Assembly: GCA_965224815.1 (NCBI GenBank)
Contig: CBDDAF010000003.1
Span: forward strand, 2,046,001-2,110,000
Direction: 5' to 3'
Origin: CAYPEL01 sp036479985
GTDB lineage: Bacteria > Pseudomonadota > Gammaproteobacteria > DSM-19610
DNA: 64,000 nt
Shown here: one piece after another, positions 45,044-54,094 of the stretch
How the letters are laid out: the number at the start of each line of letters is the position of its first letter
Position numbering within the stretch: position 1 is the stretch's first letter
Made by a program: the position numbers and the translations under genes
Notes under the pieces: generated by a model
What the model was told of the DNA's origin: nothing
Seen by the model: the letters and a program-made list of their open reading frames with translations, nothing else
Databases searched by the model: none

Positions 45044-45649
45044 ATGCCGCCGCTTATGGGCAGGGTATCGACAGCCGCATTTAGAGTCGGCAAACATTAT
45101 TCAACTCCGGTATGGCGGCCTGAAAACCAGTGGTTACGGTATAGGTTGGCAGATACATTACGTAGTTGGCTAATGGACACTGGCTCACTGACCCAACGTA
45201 TAAAACAGCACTGTCAGGGATGTTTTCGGGTGCAGGTTCTGGATCAGGGTTGGGGCTATCCTGGCCAGGATGAGCGTTCAGTACTTCACATATCGCCCCG
45301 GCAACGGGTGATCATCCGTCAGGTACAGTTGCTGTGTGATGGGAAGCCCTGGGTGTTTGCCCGCACCATCATTCCTGTTTCTACCCTGCAAGGGCCACAA
45401 CGTAGATTACAATTTCTGGGTGACCGGCCACTAGGCGCATATCTATTTTCTGATCCCTCTATGCGGCGAGGATCGGTTGAGATGGCTTGTATATCACGCC
45501 AGCATGCGTTGTATGTCCCGGCAGTGACAGGTATAAAAACAAAACCTGCTCACATTTGGGGGCGGCGTTCGGTGTTTCATGTAAGTAACAAGCCGTTGCT
45601 GGTATGCGAAATGTTTTTACCTGATTTAATCAAATCTTCCCTCATTTAA
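45044..45649 (+). CDS. ubiC: chorismate lyase
   Basis: 201 residues from the ATG at 45044; a longer reading from 44990 has no conserved extension. Releases pyruvate from chorismate to give 4-hydroxybenzoate, the first ubiquinone step. Weakly conserved family, but RQVQLLCDGKPWVFARTIIP and LGAYLFSDPSMRRGSVEMA are typical. Directly followed by ubiA, which supports the call. Confidence 0.9.
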   Translation: MPPLMGRVSTAAFRVGKHYSTPVWRPENQWLRYRLADTLRSWLMDTGSLTQRIKQHCQGCFRVQVLDQGWGYPGQDERSVLHISPRQRVIIRQVQLLCDGKPWVFARTIIPVSTLQGPQRRLQFLGDRPLGAYLFSDPSMRRGSVEMACISRQHALYVPAVTGIKTKPAHIWGRRSVFHVSNKPLLVCEMFLPDLIKSSLI

Positions 45650-45651
45650 GT

Positions 45652-46518
45652 ATGTTCAATCTAAACGACCGACTGCATCAGTATGCGCTTTTGATGCGTC
45701 TGCACAGACCTATTGGTATCCTGTTACTGTTGTGGCCAACGCTTTGGGCGTTATGGATTGCCAGTGAAGGAAAACCGGATCTACTTGTTCTGATAGTGTT
45801 TATTCTGGGCGTTATCCTGATGCGCTCTGCTGGTTGTGTGATTAATGATTACGCGGATCGTAATTTTGACCCCCATGTAGCGCGCACCAAAGACAGGCCG
45901 ATCGCGTCAGGAAAAGTTAATACAATTGAAGCTCTGGTTTTATTTGGTATCTTGTGCCTGTTGGCTTTTCTGCTGGTATTGCAATTAAATATACTCACTA
46001 TATTGATGTCATTCGTTGGCGTGTTGTTGGCGGCGACATATCCATTTGTAAAACGCCATTCACATTTACCGCAGGTTTATTTGGGTGCGGCTTTTGGCTG
46101 GGCGGTACCCATGGCATTTGCTGCCCAAACCGGAAGTGTGCCAAAAATAGCCTGGCTGCTTTTTATCTCAACGGTTGTTTGGGCTACGGTCTATGACACG
46201 ATGTACGGTATGGTCGATCGTGAGGACGATATAAAAATAGGCGTGAAATCCACAGCTATTCTGCTTGGTGAATCTGATAAACGGGTAATCGGCCTATTAC
46301 AGGTATTATTCTTTTTGTCCTTATTGCTCGTCGGGCAGGAAGCAGGTCTACATACCTATTATTACCTCGGTTTGTTACTCGCAGCAGGGCTTGCTGTGTA
46401 TCAACAATTCCTCATCAGAGATCGCGATACCAGCCTCTGTTTCCAGGCATTTTTAAATAACAACTGGCTGGGTGCCTTTGTGTTTGCCGGTATTGTTCTG
46501 GACTATATGTCACAGTGA
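45652..46518 (+). CDS. ubiA: 4-hydroxybenzoate octaprenyltransferase
   Basis: 288 residues, integral membrane protein with about eight to nine hydrophobic segments. Attaches the polyprenyl chain to 4-hydroxybenzoate. First Asp-rich motif NDYADRNFDPHVARTKDRPI and second DTMYGMVDREDDIKIGVKS are intact. It starts 2 bases after ubiC and its stop overlaps the next gene. Confidence 0.97.
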   Translation: MFNLNDRLHQYALLMRLHRPIGILLLLWPTLWALWIASEGKPDLLVLIVFILGVILMRSAGCVINDYADRNFDPHVARTKDRPIASGKVNTIEALVLFGILCLLAFLLVLQLNILTILMSFVGVLLAATYPFVKRHSHLPQVYLGAAFGWAVPMAFAAQTGSVPKIAWLLFISTVVWATVYDTMYGMVDREDDIKIGVKSTAILLGESDKRVIGLLQVLFFLSLLLVGQEAGLHTYYYLGLLLAAGLAVYQQFLIRDRDTSLCFQAFLNNNWLGAFVFAGIVLDYMSQ

Positions 46519-46907
46519 AGCCGTCTTTCCATTTACTTTCTATTATCGAATCCCCTTCACATCCAAATTTATCCCGGCTGTATCAGCGGCTAAATATTAA
46601 GGAAGAGAGGGTTGGATCTATTCGTAAGGCAATCGGACAGATCAAAAAATGCCAGCCAGATTTCATTGTCGCTGAATTCTTTTACGGTTATGGTAATAAT
46701 TATGCGGGTGTCAATATCAGTAATCTTGATGTCCTGCTGTCAAGCTTGCAAAAGTATGCACGGGAAGCCAGGGTGATTGTTATGGTTGAAAAATCTGAAA
46801 GGCAGTACGTCGATAAACTGAACGAATTATTTACCTTGCACACCGTACTCGTGCATCCAGTCACCGAGTCACAGCTCGAAAGTTGTTTAAACCCTGCTGA
46901 TGGATAA
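46515..46907 (+). CDS. receiver-like small protein, unknown function
   Basis: 130 residues. Its alternating hydrophobic pattern (FIVAEFF, ARVIVMVEKS, TVLVHPV) resembles a response-regulator receiver fold, but no clear phosphorylatable Asp cluster can be seen. Starts with GTG overlapping the ubiA stop and ends 8 bases inside the next gene, so it is translated with ubiA and the HIT protein. Name not recognised; treat the fold as a guess. Confidence 0.65.
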   Translation: MKPSFHLLSIIESPSHPNLSRLYQRLNIKEERVGSIRKAIGQIKKCQPDFIVAEFFYGYGNNYAGVNISNLDVLLSSLQKYAREARVIVMVEKSERQYVDKLNELFTLHTVLVHPVTESQLESCLNPADG

Positions 46908-47322
46908 TTTTCAGCTGGATACTCAATTAGAAAAAGACTGCTTTATTATGGGTTGTCTGGGAAGCAGCATACTGTTACTTCTTAATAATGCAAAGATTCC
47001 CTGGTTTATTCTGGTGCCTAAAACGGATGTCCATGAGATTTATGAATTGGATGAGTCTGCCCAGACTGATTTATTAACTTCTATAAATAAGTTATCAAAG
47101 TTTATCAAGGCTGAATTTGCTGTTGATAAATTGAATATTGCTGCCATTGGCAATATTGTGTCGCAATTGCATATACATGCTATTGGCCGTAATAAAAATG
47201 ATTATTGCTGGCCTGGTGTGGTCTGGGGTGCGGACGGTTCTGTGCCATATAACGCTGATGAGGTTGAAAAAATACGCTGCTTGCTGGAACAGAAACTGGA
47301 CGGTGAATATCAATCCGGCTAG
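46900..47322 (+). CDS. HIT domain-containing protein
   Basis: 140 residues, nucleotide-hydrolase HIT fold. Opening FIMGCLGSSILLLLNNAKIPWFILVP and the active-site motif QLHIHAIGR (first His of the triad replaced by Gln, as in many proteobacterial relatives). Probably acts on a dinucleoside polyphosphate or similar. Overlaps the receiver-like gene by 8 bases. It converges on a small lipoprotein gene. Confidence 0.87.
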   Translation: MDNFQLDTQLEKDCFIMGCLGSSILLLLNNAKIPWFILVPKTDVHEIYELDESAQTDLLTSINKLSKFIKAEFAVDKLNIAAIGNIVSQLHIHAIGRNKNDYCWPGVVWGADGSVPYNADEVEKIRCLLEQKLDGEYQSG

Positions 47323-47334
47323 TAAATGATAGGT

Positions 47335-47550
47335 TTAATTATCATCGATGGATGAGTCACGTTTTTTGAATGCATCCATGATTTTATCTTCAACTTGTTC
47401 GGCCTTTTCGAGTGCCCTGACCTGGTCACTGAATACGTTATCTTCTGAGACACGGCTATTGGTTGGTTGTGTTGTTGTGCTTGGATCTTCTGAGCAGGAG
47501 CATAGCGTTACCATTACAGACACAACAATAATCAGTCTGAGAGTTTTCAT
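47335..47550 (-). CDS. small lipoprotein, unknown
   Basis: 71 residues. Signal with lipobox LCSC (MKTLRLIIVVSVMVTLCSC), then a hydrophilic, charged stretch likely to be helical (VFSDQVRALEKAEQVEDKIM). No family recognised. Lies downstream of the tonB-like gene, separated by the REP palindrome, so it may or may not belong to that operon. Confidence 0.65.
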   Translation of the reverse strand: MKTLRLIIVVSVMVTLCSCSEDPSTTTQPTNSRVSEDNVFSDQVRALEKAEQVEDKIMDAFKKRDSSIDDN

Positions 47551-47603
47551 GTTAAGGACCCTCTGATTAATTGTACATTTTTCATATCAAATAGTATAAA
47601 TAT

Positions 47604-47664
47604 TGTAGGAGCGGCTTTAGCCGCGATGGGTGCCGTGTTCATCGCGGCTAAAGCCGCTCCTACA
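47604..47664. repeat. REP-like palindrome, copy B
   Basis: Perfect 24-base arms (47604-47627 and 47641-47664), identical to those at 3078-3141, with a 13-base loop. The left flank AATAGTATAAATATTGTAGG resembles that of copy A. It lies between the tonB-like gene end and the small lipoprotein gene. Confidence 0.9.
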
Positions 47665-47702
47665 GGGTTTTTTGCGAAATGAATCAGAGGTTCCTAAATT
47701 CT

Positions 47703-48701
47703 TTACGCGGGCAGAAAATCTATAGGGTAAGTAATCGTTATAGTGTCCACTGATTTGGCGCCAAAGCTAAACATCTTTACGCGCTGGAGCAGTTTTTGTT
47801 CCAGGCTGGGTAAAGACAGTTCGCTGGAAACCAACTCTATACCGGTTACTTTTCCGGAGGGTGCGATCGTTAGACGTAGTACCAGTTTACCTTGTAAAGA
47901 AGGATCTTTGCGTAACTCGCGATAATACAGATTGTAAATCGTACTTTTATTTTTGTCGAACACAATTTGAATTTCTTCAATGCTGCGCGAAGCCTGTAGA
48001 TTAGATCCTTTGCCTTTAGCCTTCTTTTTCGTTGCGACAGGTGTAACCGGGCTACTGACTTCAGTAGCTGTTCGGCTGGTCAGTTGAGTGCTACCCGTAC
48101 TACGGCTCAGTTTGGCTGTATTAATACCACCACTGGCACCGGCAATCTTAGAAGTGATCAATGAGCGCGTGGTTTGTTTTGCGGTCGCACCCCCGCTGGA
48201 TAACCGCTTGGCGCCACGCAGCTTATTCACGGATGTTTGATCGCGCAAATCGGCTAATGAATCACTCATAGCTAGTAAACCGGTTGTTTTGGCTTTTTTA
48301 CGTGCCTGTTCAGTTGGGTTAACGATTGGCTTTTTAGGGATCGGTTTTTTGACCACTTTGGGTGGCGGCTTGGGTTTTTTCTTCGGGATCGGTTTTTTCT
48401 TTACAACAGGCTCTGGTACCGGTTCCGGTTTTTTCTTTTCGATGGGTTTCGGCTCAGGTTTTTTCTTTTCTATTGGTTTTGGTTTGGGTTTTTTAGGTTC
48501 GGTGCGTTTTTCAAAAATCAATTTGGCCACGCGGGGTGGCACTACGATTTCTTCTACTGGTTTTTTGAACACAGGAGCAAGCGGTATTGCAATGCCCAAC
48601 GCGATAGTCAGCAGCAAAGCTATCGTCAGGATGCGGCGAAAACGCCGATCATCTTCGGCTGAAATCGACCAGGGTAATGTCAATGAGTGTGAGTAAATCA
48701 T
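47703..48701 (-). CDS. TonB/AgmX-like energy-transducer protein
   Basis: 332 residues. One membrane helix (about 25-45), a long Pro/Lys linker (repeats of EKKKPEPKPI and KKKPIPKK) that can span the periplasm, a Ser/Thr-rich middle, and a C-terminal AgmX/PglI-type domain with KLVLRLTIAPSGKVTGIELV. TonB-like domains of this kind pair with ExbB/ExbD motors. It is the last gene of the nine-gene operon beginning at 56469. Confidence 0.85.
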   Translation of the reverse strand: MIYSHSLTLPWSISAEDDRRFRRILTIALLLTIALGIAIPLAPVFKKPVEEIVVPPRVAKLIFEKRTEPKKPKPKPIEKKKPEPKPIEKKKPEPVPEPVVKKKPIPKKKPKPPPKVVKKPIPKKPIVNPTEQARKKAKTTGLLAMSDSLADLRDQTSVNKLRGAKRLSSGGATAKQTTRSLITSKIAGASGGINTAKLSRSTGSTQLTSRTATEVSSPVTPVATKKKAKGKGSNLQASRSIEEIQIVFDKNKSTIYNLYYRELRKDPSLQGKLVLRLTIAPSGKVTGIELVSSELSLPSLEQKLLQRVKMFSFGAKSVDTITITYPIDFLPA

Positions 48702-48703
48702 GC

Positions 48704-49207
48704 TTAACTATCCTGTGCAGCTTTTTGAAGCACAGCAAGTGAAATGCGTTCATAACCAGCTTCAGTGCAGGACCTCATTACCTTCTTGAGTAATTTATAG
48801 GGTATATCCTTACTGCCCATTATGGTTATTTCCTGTGCAGCCTGTTTTTCAGATGTGGTGGGTAACAGGTGCTTTGCGTGCTGGATTTTCAGGGTGTTGA
48901 TTAGCGGGTCGATATAATCACTATTTTCGCGCACATCGCTCATTGTCGCTACGCGGCTTCCCTGTACCAAGATATCGGTACCCGAAATCATGACGACAAT
49001 ATTTTGCCGGGGTTTTTGTTCTGCAATAGATTCTGGTAACTCGATATTACGAGTGGTGGGTAAAACTTCGCCATCTGATGAGTTTACTAATAGAAAGAAA
49101 ACCAGAATAGTAAAAATATCCATGAGTGATACCAGGTTCAGCCCTGGTATTTGGCCCTGACGTTTATGATTGCGCTCCATTCTTATGGCTCGGCGTGATT
49201 GCTTCAC
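48704..49207 (-). CDS. ExbD/TolR family protein, with intact membrane Asp
   Basis: 167 residues: basic N-terminus, one membrane helix with the proton-path aspartate D30 in LVSLMDIFTILVFFLLVNSS, and a periplasmic TolR-like domain. Together with ExbB it forms a proton-driven motor. It overlaps the other ExbD gene by 4 bases; the tonB-like gene follows after 2 bases. Confidence 0.92.
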   Translation of the reverse strand: MKQSRRAIRMERNHKRQGQIPGLNLVSLMDIFTILVFFLLVNSSDGEVLPTTRNIELPESIAEQKPRQNIVVMISGTDILVQGSRVATMSDVRENSDYIDPLINTLKIQHAKHLLPTTSEKQAAQEITIMGSKDIPYKLLKKVMRSCTEAGYERISLAVLQKAAQDS

Positions 49208-49734
49208 AGTTGACCTCCATTATCAGAGAGAAGATCCAGAGATTCTGCATCACCTATAGATATGGCTGGAAATAATTCGGCATTCACCATTTCATTGTTT
49301 TGTTCGACGCGTACTACACGTAATGTATCCATGACTTCGACCAACCGCTCATAGGGAATGTCCATTTCCAGTAATAGCGTGATATCAGTTTTATCTGGGT
49401 GGCGAGCTTTGATTTGTTGTAACAAGCTAGAAAGTGATTTCATATCACTGCCATCAGTTGTAGCATTAATATAGTCACCAATGCGTCCTAGCTTTTGATC
49501 ATCTACCTGGATGCTTTTTTCTCTTACAGTAACTTCCAGAATTAATGGCTGTTCTTCCTTGAGTGGTATGCTGGTGTTACTGGATTTTGGTACATCCAGT
49601 TCCAGAATCGTGATGCGCGAAAACACAGCCGTAAGCAATAAAAACGGCACCAATATGACCATCAGGTTCATAAAGGCCGTTATATTAATTTCTGGCGCTT
49701 GCGCCAGGTGTTTTCTACGCCAGCGACGTCTCAT
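49204..49734 (-). CDS. ExbD/TolR family protein lacking the membrane Asp
   Basis: 176 residues, same layout. In the membrane helix (ITAFMNLMVILVPFLLLTAV) the position normally held by the proton-carrying Asp is Asn (N23). The second ExbD of the operon keeps its Asp, so the two may form a heteromer with one working and one structural subunit. It shares one base with exbB and overlaps the next gene by 4 bases. Confidence 0.9.
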   Translation of the reverse strand: MRRRWRRKHLAQAPEINITAFMNLMVILVPFLLLTAVFSRITILELDVPKSSNTSIPLKEEQPLILEVTVREKSIQVDDQKLGRIGDYINATTDGSDMKSLSSLLQQIKARHPDKTDITLLLEMDIPYERLVEVMDTLRVVRVEQNNEMVNAELFPAISIGDAESLDLLSDNGGQL

Positions 49735-50384
49735 TAGATTCCGGCCTTACTGTTGCGTTCAGTCAAAATATTGAGGAATTTCACCGAGGCCATTTCCAGG
49801 CTATCAACCAGTTCAGTAGTCTTTGTCTGTAACACTGTGTAGATCAGCAATAATGGAATAGCTGCCATTAATCCGAATGCCGTTGTGTTCATGGCGACCG
49901 AAATACTGGCGGATAGCATGTCAGCTTTTTCAGCGGGATTAGCATTAGCAACCGCAGTAAAGGCAGTGATCAGTCCCATAATAGTGCCGAGCAGCCCAAG
50001 CAATGTGGCGATGTTGGCAAAGGTGGCCAGGTAGTGAGTGCGTTTTTCCAGTCGGGGTACAGTTTCCATCAGGCCTTCTTCCATGGCAACTTCTACATCG
50101 TCGCGTTGGCGGGAACCACCACTAGCACGGTCCAGGCCGTAACGGAGGATGCGGCTGAGCGCTGATTTGGATTTGGCTGTGACGTCTGATGCTTGCTGAT
50201 ACCGTCCCTCCATAATCAGCGGCATTACTTTCTTCCATGTGCGCTGATTAGTAGCGCGGGCAGCGGTTAAATAGATGTATCGTTCAGCAGCAATAGCCAG
50301 CCCCAGTGCCAATACAACAACAATGGGGTACATGAACAGGCCACCGTCCTGAAAAAATTTAACAATTGATGAGTAGATATCCAT
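49734..50384 (-). CDS. ExbB/TolQ/MotA family proton channel protein
   Basis: 216 residues. A first membrane helix (FMYPIVVVLALGLAIAAERY), a cytoplasmic loop, and two helices with the conserved TLLGLLGTIMGLITAF and SVAMNTTAFGLMAAIPLLLIY. Forms the channel of a proton-driven motor with the two ExbD proteins. It is nearest in layout to the AglR type used in gliding machinery. Part of the nine-gene operon. Confidence 0.93.
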   Translation of the reverse strand: MDIYSSIVKFFQDGGLFMYPIVVVLALGLAIAAERYIYLTAARATNQRTWKKVMPLIMEGRYQQASDVTAKSKSALSRILRYGLDRASGGSRQRDDVEVAMEEGLMETVPRLEKRTHYLATFANIATLLGLLGTIMGLITAFTAVANANPAEKADMLSASISVAMNTTAFGLMAAIPLLLIYTVLQTKTTELVDSLEMASVKFLNILTERNSKAGI

Positions 50385-50440
50385 AGTGAACTCCTTATAA
50401 GTTTGTTCTCAATATATTTCGTTAATAACAGTAATTGGCT

Positions 50441-50722
50441 TTAATCGTTTTTGTGAACCAGGTCAAAATAATGCAATTTTCGCCGGAAGACATCTGGATC
50501 AACAGGTTGTAAGGCTTCATCGATCAAACTGTTGACGGGTCTGTCCGGGGCTAATGCTGATTCTGCTTCTTTCCAGGGAACGATAAAAAGTGCCTTGGGT
50601 AGCTCACTGTTACCAACGACGGACATGCCTAGCTCTGCTTCCTCTGCACTGGCCAATAATGGCGTCAGGATCAGGCTAACGGCGAGTATAAAAGACGGCG
50701 TTTTATTGAATACGAGTTTCAT
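50441..50722 (-). CDS. small periplasmic protein of the ExbBD-TPR operon
   Basis: 93 residues with a signal peptide (FILAVSLILTPLLASAEE) and a short mature region (ELPKALFIVPWKEAES, then DVFRRKLHYFDLVHKND). Family not recognised. Overlaps the TPR lipoprotein gene by 4 bases and precedes exbB, so it is part of the same operon. Its size suggests an adaptor or accessory subunit. Confidence 0.75.
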   Translation of the reverse strand: MKLVFNKTPSFILAVSLILTPLLASAEEAELGMSVVGNSELPKALFIVPWKEAESALAPDRPVNSLIDEALQPVDPDVFRRKLHYFDLVHKND

Positions 50723-51327
50723 TGAGATACCTTGACGCGGTTAGAACCGGTGCGTCGTTCCAGATCGATAATCCAGTTATTCACTTGTTTGTCGGGTTCG
50801 CTGGTCAGTTGCAGATATTTTTTATAGTGATTTAACGCCTGACCCGGGAGTTGTAAATAGAGATCATAGAGAATACCAATATTACGATGTGCCAGCGCAT
50901 AATCATGGTCCAGTTTTAATGATTTTTTATACGCGGAAAGTGATTCATCAAACATCCCCATTTCGCGGTAAAGAATACCCAGCTGGTGATGTGTTGCAGC
51001 GGCCTTTGAGTCGAGTTTAACAGCCGTTTCCAGCGCTATCAGCGCATCATCAAATTTTTCATTTTTACGCAAAGCAATACCAAGATTAACATAGGGTTCG
51101 GCAAGTTTAGGTTTGGACTCATTGATAGCTTGCAGCAAAGGAATGGCTTCCTTGTATTGTCCGTTTTCCATCAATGTGCGGGCTTTATTATATTTCGAGC
51201 TGGTATAGCCTGACTTTTTAGCCGTCGTACTACACGCACTGATCCAGATCAGACTGAAACATAAGACGATGATGCCGATCCGTGATGAGAGCAGGAAAGA
51301 TTTATCTTGCAGCAACAAAATGCTCAC
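50719..51327 (-). CDS. TPR lipoprotein (AglT/GltE-like)
   Basis: 202 residues. Signal with lipobox ISAC, then four or more tetratricopeptide repeats (AEPYVNLGIALRKNEKFDDA, AATHHQLGILYREMGMFDES, ALAHRNIGILYDLYLQLPGQ). The start is uncertain: GTG at 51327 sits too close to AGGAG, while a TTG three codons later has better spacing. It overlaps the end of the 930-residue TPR gene by 26 bases in the longest reading. Resembles the TPR lipoproteins of Agl-Glt complexes. Confidence 0.82.
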   Translation of the reverse strand: MSILLLQDKSFLLSSRIGIIVLCFSLIWISACSTTAKKSGYTSSKYNKARTLMENGQYKEAIPLLQAINESKPKLAEPYVNLGIALRKNEKFDDALIALETAVKLDSKAAATHHQLGILYREMGMFDESLSAYKKSLKLDHDYALAHRNIGILYDLYLQLPGQALNHYKKYLQLTSEPDKQVNNWIIDLERRTGSNRVKVSQ

Positions 51328-54094
51328 TCCTTTCCTGTTTCTGGTAGCGGGCTGGTAAAAGTGCAGAAAGCTGTTCCAGGCTCTTTTTCACCCAGGAGTC
51401 ATAGACGCCCGAAGCGATGTTTTGCAGATTGGTTTCATGGATTTCAATTGCTTGCTCTTCAAAGGGAAAAGCTTGTTCTTCGAGTAACAAGTTATATTGT
51501 TCGAGTGCTTCACCTTTCAGGCTACGAGGGCGTTCTGATTCCATCAGTGCCTTGCTGAAGTCGGCATATATTTCACCAATCCGGAAAGTAGACTCGGTCG
51601 TCACGTCACCGATTTCATAGCTCGCAGCCTGCGTGTAACCATTTATAGCGGCTTTCATATACTGTTTTTTTCGCGCCAGGTTTTGTTGTAATGGCTCACG
51701 TAGTTTGACGCTGTGATATGCATCATATTGAGGTTTGATCAGCGCCAGTTGTGCGTGCGAAGCCAGGAACCGGGTTCGATTTGAGCGTTGGTTGCCTGCA
51801 TTACGATCAGCTTGAATGATTTGTTCCTGCCAGTAGCGCACTTGTTTGCTGTCACTTGAATCAGTGTAGAGCGAAACCAGTTTGGAACGAGCTTCCATGG
51901 CAGGTTCGACCGGTTGCGGAAATTGCGAGACATATTTCTGATAGGCCTGGATTGCACGGGGTGTTTGTTGTGCATCGAGATACAGCGATGCAGCAGTCCA
52001 GGCTGATTCGCGTTGCAGTTCAGGATCTTTTTCAAATGCCGCCATGCGTTCAAATTCTACGGCAGCCTGTAGTGGTTGTTTGTTGTCTCTATACAGAATG
52101 GCGAGTTTACGGGTGACGTCAGTCTGTAATTCACTGTCAGGATAATCGCGCCGCCATTCTTCCAGCGTCTGTATGGCGGCCGGAAATTGTTTGAGTGAGA
52201 CGTAAGCATCTGCTGCATCATAACGTGCGGTTAATGCGATGGCAGATGCCGGTACTGTCGTGCCTACGCGCAGGAAGTGTTTGGCTGCCACATCCAACTC
52301 ACCGGCGGTGCGCGCTTGTTCCCCTTGTTTGTAAATACTAGCGGCCAGTTTATCTGCCAGTTTCGGACGGGATTTGTCACTGGCCGGTGTTAGCAGCAGT
52401 GCTTGCTGATAGGCGGCTTCAGATTTATGGAAATCGGCAATATCAAACCAGGCATGCGCAGTGATTGTCCAGGCATTAAGTTGCAGTTCAACCGGGGCCG
52501 TTTTGTTTTCAGTTAAGGGTTGGGCGGCGTTGACTGCGGCAGGATAGTCTTTCAGAGCATAAAGCTGTTCGGCAGCACGAGATCGAACGGGTAATGCCTG
52601 TTTATGCTCTGCAAATTCCTCTGAGAAACGAAGTGCGCTATCGATGCCTTTTCGGTGCCATTCCAGTTTTGTTTGATCCTGTAGGCTAGATTCATGTTTC
52701 TGGTAAGCCAGGATAGCTGCATATCCTGCTTCTGGTGCTTTATTGTGTTCGCCGTAAAGATAGGCGGTACGTTCATATTCACCTGCGGCGCGGCCATGTT
52801 GTCCGGCAGAGGTTAGAAGTTCCGCATACAGGAAATTCATATAAGAGGTGCGTTTACTATCGGGAAATGCACGTAAATATAATTCATACCAGTGACCTGC
52901 ATCGGCATATGACTGTACCGTTTTCTTTGCCTGAGCCTCAGCGTGGTAATGGCGGGCAATATCGCGTAAGTGGCGTTGCACTTGATTTAGAACATCGGGT
53001 GACTGAGCCGGGTCGTGTTGTTTCCAGTAAGCACTGGCCGGTTGGTATTGTTCGACAAACGCCTGCTTCTCTTGAAGGACACGCTTGTTAAAGCCTGCCT
53101 GTTTATAAACATTAATAACATGCGACTGGAACAAAGGTGCTTCACGATGTTGTGCATGCACAGTCGCAAAGCGCCGGTAAGTGTCGGCTGCATCGCTATA
53201 ACGCTCTTTGGTCAAGTGTAAAGCGGCAAGGTTTGCGTAAATTAATGGTTCGTACTGACGATTGCCATTAGTTTTGAAATAATTTTCAACTTCATCAGCA
53301 GTACCCAAATAGACAAAACTCAGGCTGACAGCGCGTAATGTGTCAAGCAGCCGCTCCTGTTCAGCGCGGGCCAGTGATTCAGGCAGGTTGGCAGAATCAT
53401 GGTCAGCAATGTTTTCATCGAGAAGTTGAGTGAATGCATTCAGTGAATGGTCGTAATGATGTTGTTTAAACCTGGCCCAACCGGTTTTATACAATGCCTG
53501 TTGGTGAAATGTTGAAGCGTCGCCGACGTCGAGGACAGCCTGGTAGGCTTGCTCAGCGGCAGCATATTCACGCCGCACGAATAAATATTCACCACGACGG
53601 AATTGTACTTCATCGTATTTATCAGAGCCGTCGTATTTTCCTGCATAATTGGAAAGTGCCTTCATGGATGGCTCGGCATCACCGTTTTGTTCAAGCGCGC
53701 GTGCCATTTGATACAGTGCGCTGTCATTCAGCTCATGATCCGGGAACCTTTCCATCAACTCTTTATAGAGCTCTGCAGAACGGGAATCTGCATGGCCAGG
53801 CAGTTGTTCTGCAATAAGGGCGGTGTCCTGCTCTTCAGCAAGATGCAGGTCTGCCAAACGCCTGATAGCTTCCGGAACCAGTTCTTTCTCGCTCGCTTCA
53901 GCCAAAAATTCTTCGTATTGTTGCATAGCATGTTTGCGGCCAAGGTTTTTCTCAGCCATTTTGGGTGTGTCGGGCCAGTCCTGGGGCTTCAATGACCCAA
54001 TGCGCGATTCGCTATCATCCGAGAAGGGTGATAGCGAGCAGCCTGTTAAAATGCAGGCAATGCTGTATCCAATCAGGGTGCGCTTCATTTTCAT
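51302..54094 (-). CDS. large TPR-repeat lipoprotein
   Basis: 930 residues. Lipobox LTGC followed by SLSPFSDD, then tetratricopeptide repeats over almost the whole length (e.g. ALYQMARALEQNGDAEPSMK, AEQAYQAVLDVGDASTFHQQ, AAVEFERMAAFEKDPELQRE). This layout, a large scaffold protein facing the periplasm, recalls the Glt TPR proteins of gliding Myxobacteria. It overlaps the 619-residue TPR gene by 4 bases. Confidence 0.87.
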   Translation of the reverse strand: MKMKRTLIGYSIACILTGCSLSPFSDDSESRIGSLKPQDWPDTPKMAEKNLGRKHAMQQYEEFLAEASEKELVPEAIRRLADLHLAEEQDTALIAEQLPGHADSRSAELYKELMERFPDHELNDSALYQMARALEQNGDAEPSMKALSNYAGKYDGSDKYDEVQFRRGEYLFVRREYAAAEQAYQAVLDVGDASTFHQQALYKTGWARFKQHHYDHSLNAFTQLLDENIADHDSANLPESLARAEQERLLDTLRAVSLSFVYLGTADEVENYFKTNGNRQYEPLIYANLAALHLTKERYSDAADTYRRFATVHAQHREAPLFQSHVINVYKQAGFNKRVLQEKQAFVEQYQPASAYWKQHDPAQSPDVLNQVQRHLRDIARHYHAEAQAKKTVQSYADAGHWYELYLRAFPDSKRTSYMNFLYAELLTSAGQHGRAAGEYERTAYLYGEHNKAPEAGYAAILAYQKHESSLQDQTKLEWHRKGIDSALRFSEEFAEHKQALPVRSRAAEQLYALKDYPAAVNAAQPLTENKTAPVELQLNAWTITAHAWFDIADFHKSEAAYQQALLLTPASDKSRPKLADKLAASIYKQGEQARTAGELDVAAKHFLRVGTTVPASAIALTARYDAADAYVSLKQFPAAIQTLEEWRRDYPDSELQTDVTRKLAILYRDNKQPLQAAVEFERMAAFEKDPELQRESAWTAASLYLDAQQTPRAIQAYQKYVSQFPQPVEPAMEARSKLVSLYTDSSDSKQVRYWQEQIIQADRNAGNQRSNRTRFLASHAQLALIKPQYDAYHSVKLREPLQQNLARKKQYMKAAINGYTQAASYEIGDVTTESTFRIGEIYADFSKALMESERPRSLKGEALEQYNLLLEEQAFPFEEQAIEIHETNLQNIASGVYDSWVKKSLEQLSALLPARYQKQERSEHFVAAR

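Noticed and set aside
48289..48696. 135-residue plus-strand frame with Gly/Phe repeats
   Set aside because: Antisense of the Pro/Lys linker of the TonB/AgmX-like gene; low complexity explains the open frame.
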